Shown here: positions 1-5,494 of the stretch, in pieces
How the letters are laid out: each line of letters starts with the position of its first letter
Position numbering within the stretch: position 1 is the first letter of the stretch
DNA from: an uncultured Clostridia bacterium
Lineage (GTDB): Bacteria > Bacillota > Clostridia > UBA1381
DNA length: 9,868 nucleotides
Reading direction: 5' to 3'
Assembly: GCA_934486495.1 (NCBI GenBank)
Contig: CAKSPW010000076.1
Span: forward strand, 1 to 9,868
Translations under genes and position numbers: made by a program
The notes under the pieces: generated by a model
The model's input: only the letters and a program-made list of their open reading frames with translations
What the model was told of the DNA's origin: nothing
Databases searched by the model: none

Positions 1-729
1 CTCTATATCTCCTTTGTTGCCGTCTGATATATTATTTAGTGTTTTTATGAGCTTTTTAAGACCGCTTTTCTCATCATCAACACCTTTTTTTAGTTCTGCA
101 TAGCTGTACTGCTCATCATCCTCATACTTAAGACTTGCGCCCTTTTCCATCTTATAAAGACTGCCGCTGTTATAGTTTTTGCCGTAAGTTTCTTCAAGGT
201 ATGTATCATCAATTGCTTCAACAGCAAGATATAGTCCCTGAAGCTCTCCGTTTATATAAACTCTGCAAAACTCAGTTTCCGGAGTGCTGACTCCGAGATA
301 TTTGAGCGCTTCATAATGCAGATATTCCCTCATATAAGTTGTATCCATATAACAGTTGTTTAGGCAAAGCTCGTCAAGACCGAGGTAATTTCCGCCTTTT
401 ACGTACTTGTTAAATTTTATTCTGTAACTGTAACGATCCGAGTCACTCCTGACCGTACTGTTAAGCGTTAAATTGCCTTTTGTTCTTATACCTGCATTTT
501 CTACTTTCACACCGCCTATTTCCACATCTGCACTGTGATACTCCTCATTTGCGGCATATTCAAGCATATCGTTTAAATTTTCATTTGAAATGGTTATGAA
601 CACATCCGCAATATCATTACCGTTTAAAACATCCTTGTAGTTTTCCGCATCGCTTGCCCCACAACCGGTATCGCAAAGCGCAAATACAAGTGCACATACA
701 CTCGCAAGAATTCTCTTTCTGATTTTCAT
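1..729 (-). CDS. CotH-family kinase-like protein, N-terminal 243 residues (3' end outside window)
   Basis: The reading frame is open from ATG at 729 to the left edge, so only the N-terminal part is visible. Residues 1-19 are a basic then hydrophobic export signal. A Cys at 23 follows (DTGC), a lipobox-like site with an unusual Asp at -3, so lipoprotein status is uncertain. The body reads like CotH: RTKGN at 82-86, a Gly-Leu-rich strand ending in LCLNN at 121-125, MDTTYMREYL at 128-137, then VYINGELQGLYLAVE at 157-171. CotH proteins of Bacillus spore coats are atypical protein kinases. Many clostridial homologues are secreted and not shown to be spore proteins. The gene starts 1 nt after the DUF4956 stop and has only a weak AGGCGG site, so translational coupling is likely. 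The catalytic C-terminal part lies outside the window, so activity cannot be judged. Family assignment is fairly sure; function is not. Confidence 0.85.
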   Translation of the reverse strand, partial: MKIRKRILASVCALVFALCDTGCGASDAENYKDVLNGNDIADVFITISNENLNDMLEYAANEEYHSADVEIGGVKVENAGIRTKGNLTLNSTVRSDSDRYSYRIKFNKYVKGGNYLGLDELCLNNCYMDTTYMREYLHYEALKYLGVSTPETEFCRVYINGELQGLYLAVEAIDDTYLEETYGKNYNSGSLYKMEKGASLKYEDDEQYSYAELKKGVDDEKSGLKKLIKTLNNISDGNKGDIE

Positions 730-730
730 A

Positions 731-1417
731 TTAATTCGCCCGCCTTTCACCCTCGGATAAAATTATTGTAAGATTTCCGTTGCGCACTCTAAGGTCGTCT
801 ATCAACGCCTTTTCATCTGCTCCGTCTTTGAGTGACACATCATAATTAAGCTGAAAAAGAGAGCCAAGATCAGCAGTTTTCACTTTTGTCAGCACATATT
901 TTGACGTGTATTTTTGAAGCACCTCATCAAATGCACCGCTGAAATTCAAATCCTCCGGAACGGTTATTCTTAGAGTTTTGAATTTTTTCTTGCTGTCAAA
1001 AAGATTTTTTCTTTCAACCGTCAGCATTACAGTACAAAGAACGATTACAAATACTGCGCCGTATCCGTAAAGACCAACACCGCAGGCAAGCCCTGCCGCA
1101 ATATCAAAAAATATGTATCCGATATCCTTTGCATCGCCCGGAGCACTTCTGAATCTTATGATAGAAAGCGTCCCGGCAAGAGAAAATGCCCTTGCCACGT
1201 TACTGCCGACAAATAAAATTATAACCGATAAAATCATTGGCAGCATTAAAAGCGTTACCGCAAGTGACCGCTGGTACAGCCTGTCCTCCTGTGTTTTATA
1301 GTACGTAAGTGCAATTAAAATTCCGAATATCAGTGCAGCAAGCATTGTAACAGCAGTAGATTTAATTGTAAGTGTTTGTGTAACATTTGTTAGTATTTCA
1401 TTAAATAAAGTATCCAT
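731..1417 (-). CDS. DUF4956 domain-containing membrane protein
   Basis: The product is a 228-residue integral membrane protein of unknown function. Hydrophobic segments lie near residues 20-40, 51-71 and 99-134 (probably two in the last stretch). Between them is the family hallmark: GTLSIIRFRS at 82-91 and PGDAKDIGY at 93-101, rich in Arg and small residues. A soluble C-terminal domain of about 95 residues follows (FKTLRITVPE at 146-155). The frame is open upstream to an ATG at 1531, but that start would overlap the VTC gene by 112 nt. The ATG at 1417 has GGAGG seven nucleotides upstream and leaves a 2-nt gap, so it is preferred. DUF4956 genes are often found beside VTC and CotH genes in Firmicutes, as here. 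The C-terminal domain probably faces the cytoplasm and may work with the VTC protein; that is inference. Confidence 0.9.
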   Translation of the reverse strand: MDTLFNEILTNVTQTLTIKSTAVTMLAALIFGILIALTYYKTQEDRLYQRSLAVTLLMLPMILSVIILFVGSNVARAFSLAGTLSIIRFRSAPGDAKDIGYIFFDIAAGLACGVGLYGYGAVFVIVLCTVMLTVERKNLFDSKKKFKTLRITVPEDLNFSGAFDEVLQKYTSKYVLTKVKTADLGSLFQLNYDVSLKDGADEKALIDDLRVRNGNLTIILSEGERRAN

Positions 1418-1419
1418 GA

Positions 1420-2139
1420 TTATCCTCCAATAAGAACTGTATTTTTGCAACGGTTTTTCATATATTCCGTTCCGTATTTTGAAACGCTGACACGATTTAT
1501 TTTCAAACCCGTCATAACCTTTGTAAGCCACAACGGCTTTGCATATGCTGTTTTAACCTCCATAATGCATATATCATCGTCAAAAAGCGGCTCACCCCAA
1601 TCGCCCTGTTCAAAAGATAAATCGCACTCTCTTGAACGTATTGCAAAATCAAAGGAGATTCTAAGGTCCGAATTTTCTTCGTCAAAAAAAGCCATTCTGT
1701 CATATGCCAAATATACCTTTGGATATACATCATATATCGAAAGAAAATATTGTATTTCGCATACAATCTGTTTATTCATATGTTTTTTTAAGGCTATACT
1801 GCCGTTTTTTAAAAGCTCGTCAGCCTCTTCAGGACTAAGCGCTGTTCGCCGCTTATTTACAATTCCGTCCGATTTCTTCTTTATCTCAAGATAAACTCTG
1901 TTTTCCTCGCCGTATGACCTAAGTCTGAGTTTTTGCTTAAATGGCGGCTTTTCAAGTGAGCGACGTATAAGACTTTGCTCATCGGTATCATAATAAATGT
2001 TCTCTATGGTGTACAATCTTCCGTCCTTGTTATACGGGTCGTACCGCATATGAAGCCGAACCTCCGCAAGAATAGTCTCAAGCTGATTAGCATTTATCAA
2101 ATACTTATGCTCATACCGATTAAACACCTCAATTGCCAT
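1420..2139 (-). CDS. VTC domain-containing protein (polyphosphate polymerase-like)
   Basis: A 239-residue soluble protein of the VTC family, in the triphosphate tunnel fold. In yeast Vtc4 this domain polymerises inorganic polyphosphate from ATP. The charged tunnel motifs are present: RYEHKY at 8-13, the basic pair in KLRLR at 70-74, YLEIKKK at 83-89, KRR at 96-98, the acidic MEVK at 193-196 and SKYG at 220-223. No SPX domain or membrane segment is present, so the catalytic core stands alone, as is usual in bacteria. The start at 2139 is supported by AAGGAGGG ten nucleotides upstream. It is the first gene of a three-gene operon, with DUF4956 and CotH following almost without gaps. The motifs suggest an intact active site. 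The true product in bacteria (polyphosphate or another phosphorylated polymer) cannot be read from the sequence. Confidence 0.9.
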   Translation of the reverse strand: MAIEVFNRYEHKYLINANQLETILAEVRLHMRYDPYNKDGRLYTIENIYYDTDEQSLIRRSLEKPPFKQKLRLRSYGEENRVYLEIKKKSDGIVNKRRTALSPEEADELLKNGSIALKKHMNKQIVCEIQYFLSIYDVYPKVYLAYDRMAFFDEENSDLRISFDFAIRSRECDLSFEQGDWGEPLFDDDICIMEVKTAYAKPLWLTKVMTGLKINRVSVSKYGTEYMKNRCKNTVLIGG

Positions 2140-2155
2140 AGCTTTTCACCCTCCT

Positions 2156-2180
2156 TAAATTTGCGTACGCACTTAATTTA
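2156..2180. repeat. Palindrome in the VTC operon leader
   Basis: A perfect 10-bp palindrome, TGCGTACGCA, at 2162-2171 is flanked by inverted arms TAAATT (2156-2161) and AATTTA (2175-2180), the right arm offset by 3 nt. It lies between the predicted transcription start (about 2184) and the ribosome binding site of the VTC gene. It could be a repressor operator or a hairpin near the ribosome binding site. No regulator is recognised. Confidence 0.45.
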
Positions 2181-2190
2181 TACTAATAAT

Positions 2191-2219
2191 ATAATACAAC
2201 ATTTCCGCAAAAATTTCAA
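2191..2219 (-). promoter_or_regulatory. Promoter of the VTC-DUF4956-CotH operon
   Basis: On the minus strand a -35 TTGAAA (2219-2214) and a -10 TATTAT (2196-2191) are separated by 17 bp, a typical housekeeping sigma arrangement. Transcription would start near 2184, giving a leader of about 45 nt before the VTC gene. Confidence 0.6.
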
Positions 2220-2256
2220 GCAATTGTGTGAAATAAATGTGAAATTACGTTTTTTC

Positions 2257-2298
2257 AAAAAAAGACATTGCGGCAAGAGAGGTTTCTCCTGCCGCAAT
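2257..2298 (-). terminator. Intrinsic terminator of the hydGF operon
   Basis: The minus-strand transcript forms a 9-bp stem (ATTGCGGCA with TGCCGCAAT, 2298-2290 with 2275-2267). The stem continues with three more pairs after one mismatch and closes on a 6-nt loop. Seven U residues (2263-2257) follow after AUGUC-type bases. The stem begins 5 nt past the hydF stop. Confidence 0.9.
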
Positions 2299-2303
2299 AT
2301 ATA

Positions 2304-3482
2304 TCACATTATTAAATTTGCACCCGAAACGGCACGATCCAAAATGCCGTTTATTTTTGCAATCGCAATTCCGTAATTTGTAATCGGAACATTCTGCTCC
2401 TCGGCAATACAAATTCTGCGTTTTATCTCTTTTTCGTTAAGCATACATCCGCCGCAGTGAACAATCAATTTGTACTCCGACAAATCTTTCGGGAACTCTC
2501 CGCCGCTTGTAAAATCAAAGCGGAGACTTTTTCCTGTATATTTTTCAATCCATTTCGGAAGCTTAACCGTTCCTATATCGTCGCACTGCCTGTGATGCGT
2601 ACAGCCCTCACATATAAGCACGTTATCATTATCCGACAGCACGTCAAGTGTGGAAGCACCCTTATATGTGACATCAAGCTCGCCCTTATATCTCATCATA
2701 AGCACGGAAAAAGATGTGAGCGGAATATTTTCGGGTACAATTTTTGAAACGGCGGAAAATGCCTGACTGTCGGTAATTACAATATCAGCTTTTACTTTCC
2801 CAAGCACATCGCCCAGCTCGTCCGTTTGAACACATACGGCGCACGCATTCGCATCAAGCACCTCACGCAAAACCATTTGCTGAGGAAGTATGATTCTGTT
2901 TTTCGGTGCCGCCGAGTCAATAGGTATTACAAGTACAACACATGCTGATTTTTTCAGTCTGTCACCGATTATTTTTTTATTGCTGAAGTTTCCTGCCTTT
3001 TTCGCAATAAGCTCCTTTAATTCATTTATGTTCTCGCCCGTTTGAGCACTGACGGAAATTACATTATCTCCGCTTTGCTCCGTGTCCGAAACATCCTTTT
3101 TGTTATAGCATATAATATACGGCGTTTTCATGGATTTTATTTTTTCTACAAGCGCATTATCCTCGTCCGTGATACCGATGCATGAATCTACCACAACAAC
3201 TGCAACATCGCATCTGCCGAGCACCTCAAAGCTTTTTTCAACTCTTTTTTTGCCAAGCTGAGTATCATCGTCCGTACCCGGAGTATCAATTATCACAACA
3301 GGGCCTATCGGCAAAATCTCCATTGTTTTTATAACCGGGTCGGTTGTCGTTCCTTTAATATCGGAAACGATAGACAGCTTTTGATTTGTTACTGCGTTAA
3401 TAACGCTTGATTTTCCCGCATTTGTTCGGCCGAAAAAGCCGATGTGAATCCTTTCGGATGACGGTACTGCGCTCATTGACAT
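2304..3482 (-). CDS. hydF: [FeFe]-hydrogenase H-cluster maturation GTPase HydF
   Basis: HydF is the cytoplasmic scaffold that receives the diiron subcluster built by HydE and HydG and passes it to apo-hydrogenase. The 392 residues match the usual family length. The N-terminal GTPase domain (about 11-165, TrmE/Era type) shows the P-loop GRTNAGKS at 18-25, TTTD at 45-48, DTPG at 66-69 and NKKD at 127-130. A middle dimerisation region follows. The C-terminal domain carries the FeS ligands: Cys294 in CTHH with His296, and Cys343/Cys346 in HCGGCM, the HydF pattern CxH...CxxC. ATG at 3482 is preferred over 3476, because AAGGAGG sits seven nucleotides before it and overlaps the hydG stop codon. It follows hydG by 12 nt in one operon, and a terminator lies just downstream. 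All key motifs are intact, so the protein is probably functional. Confidence 0.96.
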   Translation of the reverse strand: MSMSAVPSSERIHIGFFGRTNAGKSSVINAVTNQKLSIVSDIKGTTTDPVIKTMEILPIGPVVIIDTPGTDDDTQLGKKRVEKSFEVLGRCDVAVVVVDSCIGITDEDNALVEKIKSMKTPYIICYNKKDVSDTEQSGDNVISVSAQTGENINELKELIAKKAGNFSNKKIIGDRLKKSACVVLVIPIDSAAPKNRIILPQQMVLREVLDANACAVCVQTDELGDVLGKVKADIVITDSQAFSAVSKIVPENIPLTSFSVLMMRYKGELDVTYKGASTLDVLSDNDNVLICEGCTHHRQCDDIGTVKLPKWIEKYTGKSLRFDFTSGGEFPKDLSEYKLIVHCGGCMLNEKEIKRRICIAEEQNVPITNYGIAIAKINGILDRAVSGANLIM

Positions 3483-3494
3483 ATTTATGCCTCC

Positions 3495-4910
3495 TTAAAA
3501 TCTGAAATCACGTTTCCCATTTGCTATATTCACGAGGTTATCCTCACAAATTTGTCTTACTTTTTCTTTCGGTATATTGTCGAGCTCTGCTTTAATAAGC
3601 TTTTCGCCTATTTCTCTCGTATCCTCACCCGCATAGTCCATAAGATATTCCTTAAGCGTCATAAGTGCGTTCGGGTGACAACAGTTTTGAATCTGACCGC
3701 TCTTGCAAAGGCTCATAAACCTGTCGCCCGTTCTTCCCTCTCTGTAACAAGCCGTACAAAACGACGGTATATATCCCATTTTCATAAGCCAATTTACAAC
3801 ATCATCGAGAGTTCTTTGGTCGGAAACGTCGAACTGCTCCGTATCGTGAGGACGCTCCTTTTGCGCATATCCGCCGACAGATGTTCTCGAGCCGCCGCTT
3901 ATCTGCGAAACACCGAGTCTTATAACCTTTTCTCTTAACGCTTCGCTCTCACGTGTTGAAATAATCATTCCCGTATACGGAACGGAAATTCTTATAAGTG
4001 CACAAAGCTTTGCAAAAATCTCATCGCTTATACCGTTGTCAAACTTTGACGGGTCAATATCATCCGCCTTTTTAACTCTCGGCACGCTTATGGTATGCGG
4101 TCCGACTCCGTGAACAGCCTCTAAATGCTCAGCATGCATAAGAAGTCCGGCAAATTCGTATCTGTACTTGTCAAGTCCGAAAAGCACACCAAGACCAACG
4201 TCATCGATACCGCCCTCCATAGCTCTGTCCATAGCCTCTGTATGATATGCATAATCATGCTTCGGACCTGCCGGGTGAAGCTCCTCATAGCTTTTTTTAT
4301 GATATGTTTCCTGGAAAAGTATATACGTGCCTATGCCGGCTTCTTTGAGCTTTCTGTAATTTTCAACCGTTGTTGCGGCAATGTTTACATTTACTCGTCT
4401 TATTGCGCCGTTTTTATGCTTAATCGAATAAATTGTTTTAATGCACTCCAATATATACTCAATCGGATTGTTTACCGGGTCTTCTCCCGATTCAATTGCA
4501 AGTCGCTTATGTCCCATATCCTGAAGTGCGATAACCTCTTTTTTTACCTCCTCCTGCGTAAGTTTTTTACGCGGAATATGCTTGTTTGAGATATGATACG
4601 GGCAATAAACACAGCTGTTTACGCAGTAATTTGAAAGATACAGTGGCGCAAAAATAACTATTCTGTTGCCGTAAAAATCCTTCTTTATCTGCTCGGCAAG
4701 ATTATAAATCTCGTTTATTTTCTCCTCGTTTTCACACGCAAGCAAAACAGATGCCTCACGGTGTGTAAGACCCTTTCTCAGCTTTGCCTTTTCGATAAGG
4801 CTGTCAATCAGCCCCATATCGTCCTTGTGTGCGTCTGCATACGCAAGTGTTTCCATGATTTCTTCATCGGAAATAAATTCGTCCGCCTTTAGTGATTTTG
4901 GATTGTACAT
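3495..4910 (-). CDS. hydG: [FeFe]-hydrogenase maturase HydG (radical SAM tyrosine lyase)
   Basis: HydG cleaves tyrosine to p-cresol, CO and cyanide and builds an Fe(CO)2CN synthon for the H-cluster. From the ATG at 4910 the protein has 471 residues, the normal length. The radical-SAM cluster motif is CVNSCVYC (Cys96, 100, 103, a CX3CX2C pattern shared with ThiH). The TIM barrel follows, with SGED near 141-144. The C-terminal auxiliary cluster is bound by CTAC (Cys385, Cys388) and Cys411, the CX2CX22C signature that separates HydG from ThiH. The frame is open to an in-frame ATG at 4931, but that codon directly follows a terminator U-tract and has no ribosome binding site. AAGGGA at 4928-4923 instead serves ATG 4910, although its 12-nt spacing is long. 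MYNPKS is a typical HydG N-terminus. The gene leads the hydGF operon and has a structured leader. HydE and the hydrogenase itself are not in the window. Confidence 0.96.
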   Translation of the reverse strand: MYNPKSLKADEFISDEEIMETLAYADAHKDDMGLIDSLIEKAKLRKGLTHREASVLLACENEEKINEIYNLAEQIKKDFYGNRIVIFAPLYLSNYCVNSCVYCPYHISNKHIPRKKLTQEEVKKEVIALQDMGHKRLAIESGEDPVNNPIEYILECIKTIYSIKHKNGAIRRVNVNIAATTVENYRKLKEAGIGTYILFQETYHKKSYEELHPAGPKHDYAYHTEAMDRAMEGGIDDVGLGVLFGLDKYRYEFAGLLMHAEHLEAVHGVGPHTISVPRVKKADDIDPSKFDNGISDEIFAKLCALIRISVPYTGMIISTRESEALREKVIRLGVSQISGGSRTSVGGYAQKERPHDTEQFDVSDQRTLDDVVNWLMKMGYIPSFCTACYREGRTGDRFMSLCKSGQIQNCCHPNALMTLKEYLMDYAGEDTREIGEKLIKAELDNIPKEKVRQICEDNLVNIANGKRDFRF

Positions 4911-4932
4911 TTTTATAACCATTCCCTTCATT

Positions 4933-4959
4933 AAAAAAGTGCGCCCTAAAAAGACGCAC
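4933..4959 (-). terminator. Intrinsic terminator at the end of the hydG leader
   Basis: On the minus strand GUGCGUC (4959-4953) pairs with GGCGCAC (4945-4939) in a 7-bp stem with one G-U pair. A 7-nt loop and a run of six U residues (4938-4933) complete it. It ends one base before the in-frame ATG at 4931 and lies between promoter and gene, so readthrough must be allowed for hydG expression. This suggests attenuation. Confidence 0.7.
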
Positions 4960-5060
4960 CGATGTTACAAAGCACTGCATCTTTCATCTCAGAATTTCTT
5001 TGATGTCAGAATCCGTTTTAAATATAATGTGACTGTTTTCGACAAATATTCTTCATATCT
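4933..5060 (-). promoter_or_regulatory. Structured 5' leader of hydGF, candidate transcription attenuator
   Basis: About 130 nt separate the predicted start of transcription (near 5060) from the terminator before hydG. AAAGAUGCA (4984-4976) can pair with UGCGUCUUU (4958-4950). This gives nine continuous pairs (one G-U) that would use up the terminator's 5' arm, the layout of an antiterminator. Two tiny open frames lie in the leader: 12 codons from ATG 5056, and 13 codons from ATG 4987 with its stop in the terminator loop. Neither has a good ribosome binding site. I recognise no known riboswitch or T-box consensus. The mutually exclusive pairings are seen in the sequence; the signal sensed is unknown. 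Confidence 0.5.
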
Positions 5061-5066
5061 AATATC

Positions 5067-5095
5067 ATTATAACACCAAATGAACAATACGTCAA
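5067..5095 (-). promoter_or_regulatory. Promoter of the hydGF operon
   Basis: On the minus strand -35 TTGACG (5095-5090) and a perfect -10 TATAAT (5072-5067) are 17 bp apart. Transcription would start near 5060. The promoter is divergent from the lysine-riboswitch promoter; the two -35 boxes are about 82 bp apart. Confidence 0.8.
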
Positions 5096-5100
5096 TACCA

Positions 5101-5129
5101 TTTTTGAAATTCGCAAAAAAATTCAAAAA
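5101..5129. repeat. Inverted repeat between the divergent promoters
   Basis: TTTTTGAA (5101-5108) and TTCAAAAA (5122-5129) form an 8-bp inverted repeat with a 13-nt centre, starting 5 bp upstream of the hydG -35 box. It could be an operator. The surrounding DNA is so A/T-rich that a chance match is quite possible. Confidence 0.25.
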
Positions 5130-5177
5130 CAAAAAAGTCAAAAAGTTCGGAAATAAATATTATTTTTTCTAAAAATC

Positions 5178-5206
5178 TTGACAATTGAAAAAATTTGTGA
5201 TATTAT
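5178..5206 (+). promoter_or_regulatory. Promoter of the lysine riboswitch / transporter unit
   Basis: A consensus -35 TTGACA (5178-5183) and -10 TATTAT (5201-5206) are separated by exactly 17 bp. Transcription would start near 5213, about 20 nt before the riboswitch aptamer. Confidence 0.85.
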
Positions 5207-5232
5207 TAATGAAGTACTAAAAATAAATATCT

Positions 5233-5390
5233 GATAGAGGTGCGAAAAATATCAGTAGTCCGCTTTTTAAAAGGGTATTTTTAAGCGGATGAAAGGATTT
5301 TTCGCCGAAACGAAACGGCTTATACCCGAGCTTTTTTGTTGGGGTTCCGCAAAATATGCGGTTCACTGTCACAGAATGTGGAGCGCTATC
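5233..5390 (+). promoter_or_regulatory. Lysine riboswitch (L-box) aptamer
   Basis: The conserved lysine-aptamer blocks occur in order: AGAGGTGC (5236-5243), AGTAGTC (5254-5260), GATGAAAGG (5288-5296), CGCCGAAAC (5303-5311), GGGGTT (5341-5346), CACTGTCAC (5364-5372) and GGAG-CTATC (5380-5390). P1 is closed by GATAG (5233-5237) with CTATC (5386-5390). P2 is GCGAAAAAT with ATTTTTCGC. The kissing loop between the P2 and P3 loops is a perfect 6-bp match, GGGTAT (5273-5278) with ATACCC (5322-5327). P4 is CCGC/GCGG and P5 is CACA/TGTG. The element senses free lysine. With lysine bound, P1 is stabilised, the downstream terminator forms and the transporter gene is switched off. Confidence 0.96.
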
Positions 5391-5416
5391 GTATCATAAT
5401 TTCAAATCACCAAACG

Positions 5417-5457
5417 GCATGAAAGCGTACCTCATTTTTCGCATCATGCTTTTTTTT
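5417..5457 (+). terminator. Riboswitch-controlled terminator (expression platform)
   Basis: GCATGA (5417-5422) pairs with TCATGC (5444-5449). An inner GCG/CGC helix and a 12-nt loop complete the stem, and eight T residues follow (5450-5457). The competing antiterminator is visible: 5383-5392, which includes the 3' strand of P1, can pair with 5419-5428 (nine of ten positions, counting G-U). P1 formation therefore frees the terminator, so lysine turns the gene off. Confidence 0.88.
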
Positions 5458-5494
5458 GATGCTTTATCGGATATAAAAAACGGGGAGGATATAA

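Noticed and set aside
1418..1531. N-terminal extension of the DUF4956 gene to ATG 1531
   Set aside because: It would overlap the VTC coding end by 112 nt. The extension has no family similarity, and ATG 1417 has a good ribosome binding site.
1445..1894. Plus-strand open frame of 149 codons opposite the VTC gene
   Set aside because: Antisense shadow of a gene with intact family motifs, and no convincing start signals. The same holds for other plus-strand frames over hydF and hydG.
4911..4931. HydG start at ATG 4931
   Set aside because: The codon directly follows a terminator U-tract with no ribosome binding site. MYNPKS from 4910 matches typical HydG N-termini and lengths.
4961..5012. CTGAGA in the hydG leader as a TPP riboswitch
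   Set aside because: Only the CTGAGA string matches. The other conserved TPP blocks (for example the ACCTGAT region and the GGGTGC arm) are missing.
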